From contig OZ018328.1 in assembly GCA_963969495.1 (NCBI GenBank), positions 2,657,886-2,721,885 of the forward strand: 64,000 nucleotides of DNA, read 5' to 3'. The position numbers and the translations under genes were made by a program. How positions within the stretch are numbered: position 1 is the first letter of the stretch; each line of letters opens with the position of its first letter. The notes under the pieces are model-generated. The model was not told the DNA's origin, searched no databases, and saw only the letters and a list, made by a program, of their open reading frames with translations. Of the stretch, positions 56,201-64,000 are shown piece by piece. Source of the DNA: Ceratothoa steindachneri (taxonomy: Eukaryota; Arthropoda; Malacostraca; Isopoda; Cymothoidae).

Positions 56201-56635
56201 TTTGTTTTCCAACCTCACTTCTATTTCTGAGGTACCTAGATAACTTACAGGGTGTTGCACTTCAGTGAAATTCCAGCCACAAAGCTCTATTTCCATCTCC
56301 TGGAGCCGACTTCTGTTTCTCTTTGACCCCCCCCTACTTTCTCTCTCCTGTAGGCTCTTTCGCACTCTCATAGAGCCTATCTAGTTTCCTTCTCCCATGG
56401 ACCCTACCTTTCCTCTCCCCAGAGCCTACCTAGTTTCCTTCTCCCCTGCAGCCTACTTTTCCTCTCTCCCAGAGCCTCACCTGATGAGCTCCTTGAAGAG
56501 TGTGACAGTGATGTATGGGCTTTTTCGAGTGATATCCGAACTCATCCCATAGTTGAGAGCATCTGTGAACTTAAAAGCAGCCAGGGACTTGTGAATGGGG
56601 TCCAGCATCACTTTTTTATTATCTACCACAAACAC
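47115..56635 (-). CDS. UTP15: UTP15-like protein, C-terminal exons (small-subunit processome)
   Basis: Four exons: 56635-56481, 49442-49309, 47674-47607 and 47294-47115, with GT/AG borders and matching phases (AG|G, G|AT, in phase). The joined product, about 178 residues, has LDPIHKSLAAFKFTDALN, then YITVTLFKELIRRSALSSAL, then QPILVVVTNVLIDIYQHQIG, then a coiled C-terminal helix and stop. This follows the UTP15 C-terminal domain order as I know it: helical hairpins, RRGTLRNAL-like and IDIYLPVIG-like segments. UTP15 is a nucleolar WD40 protein of the t-UTP/UTP-A complex acting in 18S rRNA processing. The WD repeats must lie to the right of the window. Assignment is by pattern memory only; another helical-C-terminus UTP protein is possible. 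Confidence 0.7.
47607..47674 (-). CDS. UTP15: UTP15-like exon
   Basis: 68 bases: completes Asp then IYQHQIGDDSKLLSLFTRLN and QK. The acceptor is CTTTTGCAG and the donor GTAAGT. The IDIY motif across this junction is the best single link to UTP15. Confidence 0.72.
48190..48970 (-). mobile_element. I-type 3' fragment, internally deleted (UTP15 intron)
   Basis: Poly-T at 48188-48197, tail CCCATCTGGCACCTGCC, then ORF2 C-terminus pieces (THRHLLERLSAPYC, MSLPHTDCMAKK) and RNase H remnants up to the RT thumb region near 48960. Shares the duplicated segment with 45095-45305. Confidence 0.72.
49309..49442 (-). CDS. UTP15: UTP15-like exon
   Basis: 134 bases: completes Arg, then RSALSSALTGQSAKMLARIL, LLKNIRNMQ, YQPILVVVTNVLI and a split Asp codon. 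The acceptor is TTTTTCAG and the donor GTAAGA. It lies about 7 kb from the previous exon; the intron is filled with minisatellites and I-type debris. Confidence 0.72.
49540..50420 (-). mobile_element. two strongly decayed I-type fragments
   Basis: Tail-like CTTCTGGCAACCTCC with GAGGGCATAGAC at 49558-49590, and CTTCTGGCAACTGCC with GAGGGCAGGACC at 50279-50311. Between them lies ORF2-like sequence (TTCTTTGCCATGTAAGCTGAAGAGCC, CCATGTAGTCAGTCTG). They are old copies lying one after the other in the same orientation. Confidence 0.6.
50620..52335. repeat. degenerate minisatellite, GTGGTAAATGTGCTTAATG type
   Basis: About 1.7 kb of irregular copies of a 25-50-base unit built on GAGTGGTAAATGTACTTAAT with GCTG or GTTG spacers. 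Unit length drifts and no spacer regularity exists, so it is not a CRISPR array. It lies in the long UTP15 intron. Confidence 0.88.
52436..52680. repeat. minisatellite, TTTTACCACTGATATTCACTC type, part 1
   Basis: About 30-base units such as GGTTTTACCACTAATCTTCA followed by CTCTTGTTAT. The core TTTACCAC is the complement of GTGGTAAA, so this array runs opposite to the one at 50620-52335. Confidence 0.82.
52681..54134. mobile_element. ~1.45-kb unit with internal ~180-bp repeats, inserted in the minisatellite
   Basis: Bounded by minisatellite on both sides. The first ~290 bases are AT-rich. From about 53115 four or more blocks follow, with TCTCTGACGAGAATAAGTTG, AACTTGGTT..AACCAAGTTAAC (a short palindrome) and AGCTCGAGGATGAGCTGCTT or GGCTCGAGGGGGAGC landmarks. 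Two block types alternate. No protein is encoded: the frame at 52985-53224 just reads through the repeats. The last 40 bases look tRNA-like. Origin unknown. Confidence 0.6.
54135..54600. repeat. minisatellite, TTTTACCACTGATATTCACTC type, part 2
   Basis: Continuation of the array left of the insertion, with the same unit. Positions 54139-54198 resemble 52509-52566 (CGTATTCCCTCTGATTTT and on), showing that longer multi-unit blocks have been duplicated. Confidence 0.8.
54618..54765 (+). other. candidate terminal exon of an unknown plus-strand gene
   Basis: Preceded by a T-rich tract and CTGCAG, this stretch reads, after one split-codon base, 48 codons: NFIGLMPNSPSPATPKSDVE, then MESLFVTHNTP and MEDHQPWFQELSF followed by TGA. 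The composition is protein-like (Pro/Ser-rich then acidic/aromatic). I do not recognise the family, and no partner exon was found on this strand. It lies inside a UTP15 intron, antisense. Chance remains quite possible. Confidence 0.25.
55020..55570 (-). mobile_element. I-type ORF2 C-terminal fragment
   Basis: Minus strand: MALPRTDYMAGIRAPLWPAW, ERNLKLHAIAGL and FWVLGVSV-type RNase H remnants in shifting frames. It corresponds to about 4010-4590 of the complete copy, with neither 3' tail nor RT. Confidence 0.72.
55571..56480. other. UTP15 intron sequence, no gene
   Basis: Unique-looking, AT-rich from 55800 to 56200, then C/T-rich with repeated CTTCTCCC/AGAGCCTACCTAG words at 56340-56475 that provide intron sequence next to the exon donor. 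Confidence 0.4.
56481..56635 (-). CDS. UTP15: UTP15-like exon (first in window)
   Basis: 51 codons plus two bases, open in one frame, acceptor TTCTGCAG and donor GTGAGG. Translation runs VFVVDNKKVMLDPIHKS to TLFKELI and the split Arg codon. It is the exon linking the WD part to the C-terminal domain. Confidence 0.7.
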
Positions 56636-57090
56636 CTGCAGAACAGTAAAAGGTAGTTACCAAGAGGCATATAAAATAGGCTAAGTTATCATTCATTGCA
56701 TTCTTCTTTCCCTGTTTTAAGAAAGCTTCTAACCCTTCTCTACAGTCTGACACACCTATACAGGACCCTGTATTAATCAGTAGATCCAAATCAGACTCAG
56801 AAAGTAAAGGCATCTTACATAAGTGAGGATTGGTGGTAATGGTGGTAATACCAATACAAAAAATGCAGATGAGGTAAAAACCACTCCTAATTTCTCTCAC
56901 ATATACATACATGATTTTATAATAAAAATATCCACACTGTGTGTGTGTGCAACTCAAAATTTAGTGGAGGAAATGCAAAATTATATGCACACATTACTTA
57001 TGAAGCATAAATCTTAAGATTCTGGTGATTATGTAAGTTAGAAGTGGTTTGAAGTATGGCGGCAAGAACAACAGGTGCCGCCCTTCGAGG
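56636..57090. other. UTP15 intron sequence upstream (gene sense) of the 56481-56635 exon
   Basis: AT-rich with a short GTGGTAATG repeat and a (GT)n run near 56940. No further UTP15 exon could be identified between here and the right edge. Confidence 0.4.
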
Positions 57091-58925
57091 TCAACAGTTT
57101 AAAAAAAAACATTTCTCTCATTCACCAACAACCACACAACTGATTTTGCCTCAAGTGACTTTTTTCCCCACGTTGGCAGTTGTCTCCCCTGACAACTGCC
57201 AACATGGGGAGAAAAGTCACTGTCATCAGACTAAATTAATAAACAAAAAAATAGAAACAATAACAATGAGAAAAGCAAAATGCTGGTTTGGCATCGGGGT
57301 GGGGGTGGAGGGAAGTCCGCCTCCCCCAGTGCAGGAACATGCAGCCAACACAAAAAAAAAATGGAATAAAATGGAGGAGAACCACCTCCAAAAAATCACT
57401 GCAGAGTCCTGAGTACAGAAACCTGTCTCAAACACTAGAGACATTGTACGCACTGGTACTGGGACAGGTAACGTGCATGAAGATCACCTAAAGTGGCACA
57501 CTCAAATAGAATATGTGGGTGAAAAGGTGTCGCCATAAACTGTAGGGAAACGCTCCATCAAACAAATGGCAGTGCATTCGGCGAGCGTTGCGGCGGCGAC
57601 GTCGAGGAAGACACAAAGCAACCCGAAGCCGCGAAGGCATCGCGAAGCTGAACCACAGAAACAGTCGCATCGCGAAGGCATACAACTTTCAACTTCCCCT
57701 CAGATTCTCCTCTCTTCTTTGCCACACAGCTCAGAGAGCTGACAATTACTGCAATGTAGTGTGTGAGGAAGAGCGAAACGCTTGTCTGGTCACCCAGTCG
57801 TGGCAGACTCTCGAGCGCCGTCATTCCTCCTAAATCTCTAGATGTCCAGGATCAAAGCTGAAGATAATCTTGACATCTGGCCGAATCGCAGCAACAGTAG
57901 CATAGTGGACACCATGAAAGAGGGTGTGGAGAATCCAAAGATCGAGAGCACTCAATGAGTAGCTAAAGATCACAATCCGTTTCTGAACAGCGCGTTATCT
58001 ACCATACTTGGCTGTGGATTGCAACTAGCTCAGCTGTGAATACAGACGCAGCACCTGGTAGAGCCCCGCTGACTTCAAACAGAGGGGATACAGTGTGGAA
58101 ATATACCCCCACCGGGGAGTAGGAGCCATCCGTGTAGACTGGGACAGAGTGTGCTAAAAAAAGGGTCGAATACAATACTGGAGTCTCGTGAGCAGAAGGG
58201 AGAGAAAAAAAATCAAAGGTGGTACCCTCCAGGGTGGTGTCCTGGGCAGAACCAGAGGTACTACCACTGGCCTGAAAGCTACTTCAAGCTTTCGAAGGAG
58301 TTTCCTCGTAGCCCTAAACCCAGAGGGCTTAGGGTTCGACTGCCCACTCTCGCTGGCAGAGGAACCTTCGAGATCATACACTAAGATGAACCACAGGCCT
58401 GCATGTACTAGTGCATAATGCACTGTAGACCGCAGAGCAAGGACCATCACCACATTATCAACAAGTAGGCTCACAATGGGAGATGTGCAGAAGGCATTGG
58501 TTGGCATCTGGGCCGCACCAGGAGAGATCAAAAGGTTGTCCATGAAGAGCATAGTGAGAACATCTTCTGGTAGAACCGAGGTGAAGCTCAGGGCAAAGAG
58601 TGTGACAACGAGGACACTTCCCAGGGGTACACCCTCTGGGCTGGTGAGGGCACCACTAACCATACGCAGAATCAACCACTCAGAAATAAGGATTGGGAGG
58701 CGCCCCCTGCCCCCATCGTTTGAACAGTATCCATGATACCGTACCGCCATGCGACATCATAGGACTTATCCAGATCAAAAAACACCATGGCGTAGTGGTG
58801 TTGCCTATGAAGGAAGGCCTCGCAGATGGCATTCTACAGTCGGAGCAGAGCATCCGAAGTGGAGTGGAATTTGCAGAAGCCCCGCAGTGCACAAGACAGG
58901 TTGCCTCCGCTGTCCAGTGAAAAAT
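57091..58925 (-). mobile_element. decayed I-type element, 3' half
   Basis: The 3' part of a long old copy interrupted at 58925 by a CR1. From left to right: modified 3' tail with a hairpin (57154-57221), A/G-rich UTR, C-terminus (RRMHCHLFDGAFPYS), RNase H pieces, and RT thumb and palm, with LISPGAAQMPT and VTLFALS near 58560-58640. Colinear with 3.7-5.98 kb of the complete copy but with many deletions. Confidence 0.78.
57154..57221. repeat. 31-bp-arm hairpin at an I-type 3' end
   Basis: The left arm AGTGACTTTTTTCCCCACG (57154 on) to GTTGTC (57184) is the inverse of 57191-57221 with two mismatches; the loop is TCCCCT. The right arm is the normal element tail, so the left arm is an inverted duplicate of it. 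Confidence 0.88.
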
Positions 58926-61900
58926 AGACTGCATTTGAGTAGGAGGGAGGTAGATGTGTTGTGGGAGGAGTATGATCGTGTTATTAGGTCTTTGCGGGCG
59001 GGAAACTAGATACTAATAGTGGTCAGGGAATTATGAGAGGACATTATAGTACTGAAAGTAGAATGGACTTGGCAGATAACAGAAATAGGTTCCAAGGCGA
59101 TAGAGATGAGGTCATTCAGGTTTCAAGAGGTGCTTCAGGAAGAGGGGGTTAAATTTTTTCTATACAAATGCTCGTAGTCTTAGAAACAAGAAGGATGAGC
59201 TATTTAGTTATATTAGCAATGAGGATATAGATATATTATGCGTTACTGAATCATGGGTTAATGAAATAGAATTTAGTGACACTATAAGTGAATTTGATTT
59301 ACAGGGCTATAATATGTACATTAGTCAAAGGACAGGTAGGATTGGTGGAGGAATAATTATCTATATAAAAAACAACATTGTTTCAAGTTTAAATACTTCA
59401 ATAAAGCAGGATGGAGTGAGTCACTTTGGATAGATATTAGGTTCAGTAAAAATAGAATGGTGCATTTGGGAGCTTTTTACAGGCCACCTGGGCAGACTGA
59501 TAATATGGATGAACTAATGATAAGGGAAATAAGTAAGGGATGTGAAACAGATGCAGTTATTATTGGGGACTTCGACTTAAACTCTGTGGACTGGGAAAAT
59601 ATGATAGGTAGGGATAGAACAAGTGGCAGGTTCATAGAATGCTTTGAGGATCATTTTTTGAATCAATTTGTTAATGAGCCAACGAAGGGGGACAATATAT
59701 TAGATTTAGTAAATTCTAACAGTGATCATTTAGTTCAAGAATTGACTGTTGGGGAAGCATTGGGAAATAGTGACCATCAGATAGTTCGTTTTAACTTGGG
59801 AATTGAGAAGGGTAAAATAACCGAGAATGCTGAAAAAGTTCCAAATTTTCATAAGGGAGATTATGTAAAACTCCGAAGCTTGCTAAATTTTGTAGACTGG
59901 GATGTGAATTCAGAGGTAAAAATGCTTATGGTATGTGGGATACTTTCAAGCATATAATAAATGTAGTCCAAGAACAATGTATCCCAATGAAGGCCATTAG
60001 GAACAAAAGTAGGAAACCATTATGGTGGAATCAGGAGATAGCTATAAAAATTTCAGAGAAGAAAAGGGCAAATAAAAAATTACAGGTAGAAAATAATATT
60101 CAAAATTTGAGTGATTATAGAATGGCTAGGAATGAGTTAAATAAGATTATAAAGAAGAACAAAAGGGTGTCAGAAATTAAATTAGCTTAGGATAGCAACA
60201 AAGATCCTAGAAAGTTCTTTAGTTACTATAAAATTAATAACAAGTCTGGCAGAGTTAAAATAGGGCCTATCAAATATGAAGGGGTTGTGAGAGAAACTGA
60301 TGAGGAAATAGTTGAGGTACTAAATGGTCATTTTGCATCAGTATTTACAAAGGAGAAACTAAATAGTTATATGTATAGTACTCATGGATCAGGGAAAGAG
60401 GTGTTTACTACCATTAGTGTGGATTGGAGGACGATAAAAGGACTAATAGGTGAGTTAGATACTACCAAGGCCTCCGGCCCTGATAATATTAATTCTAGGA
60501 TACTTAAATAAGGGGTAGAAAGTATCTCAATAGCTCTGGAGAAGTTGTATACTAGGTCACTGGAATATGGTGAAATACCTGATGATTGGAAGAGAGCGAA
60601 TGTAGTCCCCATTTTTAAGAAGGGTAGTAAAGAGGATCCAAATAACTTTAGACCGGTTAGCTTAACTCCTGTAGTCTGTAAAATTCTTGAGAAAATAGTT
60701 AAAAAGGGGACTTGCCAACATCTAGAGAGGGAGGGGTTAATCAGCGATGCTCAGCATGGGTTTAGATCAGGTAGATCATGTTTGACTAATTTACTAGACT
60801 TTCTGGAGTTTGTAACAGATCAAGTAGATAAGAGAGAGAATGTAGATATAATTTACTTAGACTTTAGTAAAGCATTTGATAAGGTACCACATAGGAGACT
60901 AGTTCATAAATTAAAAATGATTGGGATATGTGGGGGTGTTTCAAATTGGATAGCTGAGTGGCTGAAAGACAGGAAGCAAAGGGTAGTGCTAAATGGTGTA
61001 AAGTCAGAGTGGAGGGATGTTATCAGTGGGGTTCCTCAGGGATCAGTTCTTGGTCCATTATTATTTGTCATCTATATAAACGATCTTGGGGAGGCCTTAT
61101 AATAAAGTGTCAATTTTTGCGGATGATACCAAATTAGCAGCTGTAGTTAAAGATATTGATGATAATTTTAAAGTGCAGGGGGATTTAAATAAATTGTTAT
61201 CCTGGGCACATAAGTGGCAAATGACTTTCAACCTTGATAAGTGCAAAGTTATTAACATGGGAAAAGATAATAGAGAATTTAACTATGAAATGGATGGGCA
61301 TTGGCTGAGCTCAGTAGAGGATGAGAAAGATCTAGGATTAGTAATAGATAAGTCATTAAGGTTTTCTAAGCAGTGTATTGAAGCAAGAAATAGGGCAAAT
61401 AGAGTGCTGGGTTTCATTACGAGAAATGTCAGTTACAAAAGTAAGGATATTCTTAAACTCTATAACTCTTATGTTAGGCCACATCTAGAGTACTGTATAC
61501 AGGCATGGTCCCCACATTTTAGACACGATATTAACCTTCTTGAGTCAGTGCAACGGAGGGCAACAAAGATTATTCCTTCCCTGAGGCACCTTGAATATAT
61601 AGATAGACTGAGTGTATTAAATATGTTCTTGTTCGAAAGGAGGTGTGTGAGAGGGGATATGATTGAGCTCTTTAAAAAATTTTCTGGGATAGATAAAATG
61701 GATGTTAGCAAGTTTTTTGAGTTAGATGATGGAAATCGGACTAGAGGTCACCACTTGAATATTAAAAAGCAAGGGTGTAGGTTGGATTTAAGAAAATATT
61801 TTTTCACCAATAGAGTGCTAGACTTCTGGAACAAATTGCCGTGGAAGGTAGTAAGTAGTCCAAATTTAAATATATTTAAGAGTAGGTTGGATGAGTTTAT

Positions 61901-62262
61901 GGGGAGGTAAGGTTGTGATGGTTCCTAAGTTTTGTAGATATTAATATTGTTTGTATATATCTATAGCTGCATGATTTAGTTCCTGACAAGACTTGATTGG
62001 TGATACCCTTGTTTCTGGACGCAATCCTCTGGATGTAGTTTTCCTGAGAGTTTGGGTGCCTTAAAAAAGAGGCCATTTGACTCGGATGACCTATGATGAG
62101 CCCTTGTGGCTTTTGTCATCTGTTATATTATATTGTGGGGGACTTTGATTTTGTCTTCCCCTGGTGATGGTGCTTTTTTTGTGGGTGGGTTATGACGGAT
62201 GCGGATGACCTTTGATAGGCCCTTGTGGCTTTTGTCCTCCGTAAAATTATGTTATGTTATGT
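58926..62262 (+). mobile_element. CR1-clade element, family 2, longest copy
   Basis: About 3.3 kb, inserted in the decayed I-type element (its halves resume at 58925 and 62263). It starts in the last codons of ORF1 (LSRREVDVLWEEYDRVIRSL), so it is 5'-truncated. It carries a broken ORF2 and a 3' UTR with two hairpins at 62084-62120 and 62202-62241, and ends in (TTATG)n. Copies of its 3' part are at 28716, 42429 and 25574, and an inner part at 26879-27895. Confidence 0.9.
59150..61910 (+). pseudogene. CR1 family 2 ORF2: endonuclease and RT, multiply broken
   Basis: Endonuclease: FYTNARSLRNKKDELF (59159), VTESWVNE, RIGGGIIIYI, then after a frameshift near 59430 LGAFYRPPGQ, IGDFDLNSVDWEN and GNSDHQIVRF. 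A second shift near 59940 leads to the linker ([13 protein letters not shown]) and a TAG at 60188. [18 protein letters not shown] at 60509, [55 protein letters not shown] shift near 61095 leads to FADDTKLAAV and the complete C-terminal block to FMGR-stop. At least five lesions. Confidence 0.88.
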
Positions 62263-63850
62263 TAACATTTACCAATTTCTCCATCAACTTACACACGCAG
62301 GAGGAAGTTAGAGAGATTGGACGGAAAAGGTTGGGGTAGAGTGCTCTCTCTCTCTCTCATTGGTCTGCGAAGACTGAGCCCAGTAGCCATTTGCCAGGAG
62401 TCTGGTAGAATACCCTCTGTCCAGATCCTGTTGAACAAATCTAACATCAAGGCCATACTTCACTCACCTAGCTGTCGAAACATGGCCTACCTGACATCGT
62501 TTGGACCAGGGATATTGTTCATGCCCAAAGCAAGAGCGGAACACAACTCACTTAATGTAAACATGCCATTGAAGGATTCTCCACCTCTGGAGATAAAGTC
62601 TAGTCAGCAGCCTTCAATGATATCCCAACATGTATTGAATGGTCCTGAAGGACTTCGCCATGGATGCGGGGTCCGAGATTGTGGCCCCATTCTCCTTGAG
62701 AAGGGAAGGGGAAACCTACAAGAACTTCCCCTTAATCATTTTAACTCGCTTCCACACCTCGGCAAAAGGGGTCTTCCCATTAAGTGAAGAGATGTATGCC
62801 CACCAGGAGGAGAGGCGGGCGTCCTTCGAAACAGACCCGAACCTAGCCCTAGCTTGATGTAATTCACCAACAGTGAAATCATTTGGGCGGCATTTCTAGC
62901 ACATGTAGGCATGTTCTAGGAATACTAGTTAGGACCACAGAGAAATCAGCCATTTACTGAAATAGGGACCACTGCACTCAAACAAAGCACCAATGGGATG
63001 GTCTTTCATGCGGTAGGAGTACAGAAAATATTTAAATTGAAAAGTGATCACTAACATGGAGGTCATCAACCACCACCCAACCAAACTCAGACTGTGCATC
63101 CGGAGAGCACAGGGATAGATAGATTAAGGCAGGAAAATGAATTGCCCTTCGGAGAGTGATGAGTAAACTCATCCACATTCAGGACCTCTTATCTCTAGCT
63201 CGTTGATCGAGCCGACAAGGACCTGCCCCCCCGACATTGATCGAGGTGTCTCACCAGAAGGGGTTGTCTACCCTTCAAATCCCCTACCTAGCAGTAGAAA
63301 GGGCCTCGGCAACTGTGCCACGATGCGGCGGAAGTCCCCCACGTCGGAGTCGGCTGACGGTGCCCGAATGTATGCACAAATAACAGTGTACCTCCTCTCC
63401 AGGTGCAGCTGCACAGCTACTGCCTGAAAGGAGGAGGGATCTAAGGCGAAGGAAAGAACGGAGACATCACCGGTGTAGATGGCGCATCCTCCTGCCCGGC
63501 CCCCATCCCGTGGTGGTGGGGTTACAAAACCCTTATACCCCGGGAGGGTGGGCAGGGGGCACATGCCCAGCATGGTTTGCTGCAAAAAGATAAGCTAACA
63601 GGAAATGGGAAGAGACGAGCCTCCGCAGCTCCTCCCAGTTGGTCTTAGTCTCCCCCTCCCCACTGGAGGGTGCATCTCAGCTTGGCCTGGTCGCTTGCAA
63701 AAACGGCAAGCGACCTGTCCTTGCCCGCGATGGAGAGGAACCCTTAGTCCTTTTTTCTTTGTGAGTCCTTAGGGGTGGACTCCATGAAAAAGATCCTGCC
63801 ATCTGGTGTTGGGGCCATGTCCATCTCAGGGGGCCCTCCATGTGATCAAG
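62263..63850 (-). mobile_element. decayed I-type element, 5' half
   Basis: Resumes at AACATTTACCAATTTCTCCA, the same position (about 6000) of the complete element where the left half stops. Through RT fingers and linker it reaches the endonuclease (63585-63268: LPGYKGFVTPPPRDGGRAGG, AYIRAPSADSDVGDF, VAQLPRPFLLLG). It then jumps near 63680 to ORF1-type sequence (LASDQAKL-like, ATLASD region) and continues to about 63850. Many deletions; inactive. Confidence 0.78.
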
Positions 63851-64000
63851 GAATCACATATCTCTATCAAGGGCTCAACTTGGGTCAGTGGGTTCACCTC
63901 CATTGGGGAAGAGAAGGGGATATGCAGGCTGACGCCCCACAAGGTCAGGATGCAAGACTGCAGGGGGCACGGCCCAACAGTCCACGCTTTCCCTCAACCC
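63851..64000. other. right edge, unassigned
   Basis: GC-moderate sequence with CAGGGGGCACGGCCC-type runs. It may continue the old I-type ORF1, but no protein motif is clear. Confidence 0.3.

Overview
The window looks like repeat-rich animal nuclear DNA. Two conserved eukaryotic genes are split by introns with GT/AG borders, long (TA)n arrays are frequent, and most of the sequence is layered, partly decayed transposable elements: I-type and CR1-type non-LTR elements, Gypsy, Penelope, Tc1/mariner and MITEs. Gene and repeat content point to an invertebrate, probably an arthropod and perhaps a decapod crustacean; that placement is inference.

Host genes. Both lie on the minus strand. STUB1/CHIP, the Hsp70/Hsp90-binding TPR/U-box E3 ubiquitin ligase, is complete: six exons with in-phase junctions between 28381 and 12664 encode 278 residues. 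About 19 kb to the right, four exons at 56635-56481, 49442-49309, 47674-47607 and 47294-47115 encode the C-terminal ~178 residues of a protein that best fits UTP15, a U3 snoRNP/small-subunit processome component; its WD-repeat N-terminus would lie beyond the right edge. A possible plus-strand exon at 54618-54765 is unassigned.

Region by region. 1-3.4 kb: reverse transcriptase (RT) relic and an internally deleted mariner set inside a (TA)n array. 3.7-9.4 kb: nearly full I-type element with an uninterrupted 1253-codon ORF2. 9.4-12.6 kb: repeat debris. 12.66-28.38 kb: STUB1, whose introns hold I-type relics, a long CR1 element (22.0-26.9 kb), three related MITE-like elements and an older CR1 relic. 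28.7-32.2 kb: CR1 3' end, Penelope relic, foldback element and (TA)n arrays. 32.3-36.8 kb: internally deleted Gypsy element carrying an I-type insertion, abutting a third CR1-type element (36.8-39.7 kb). 40.7-44 kb: two mariner-superfamily pieces and a truncated CR1. 44-50.4 kb: I-type fragments around the 3' exons of UTP15. 50.6-54.6 kb: minisatellites split by a ~1.45-kb unit with internal repeats. 55-64 kb: decayed I-type element split by a 3.3-kb CR1.

The strongest unexplained signals are a discrete ~60-bp retroposed-looking module present five times with the same 5' boundary and a TTATGTTC-repeat tail, three elements with GGTAA termini sharing an internal hairpin (one with a perfect 8-bp target duplication), and a 74-bp duplication around a composite CR1-type insertion. 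No new host defence or enzymatic system is visible.
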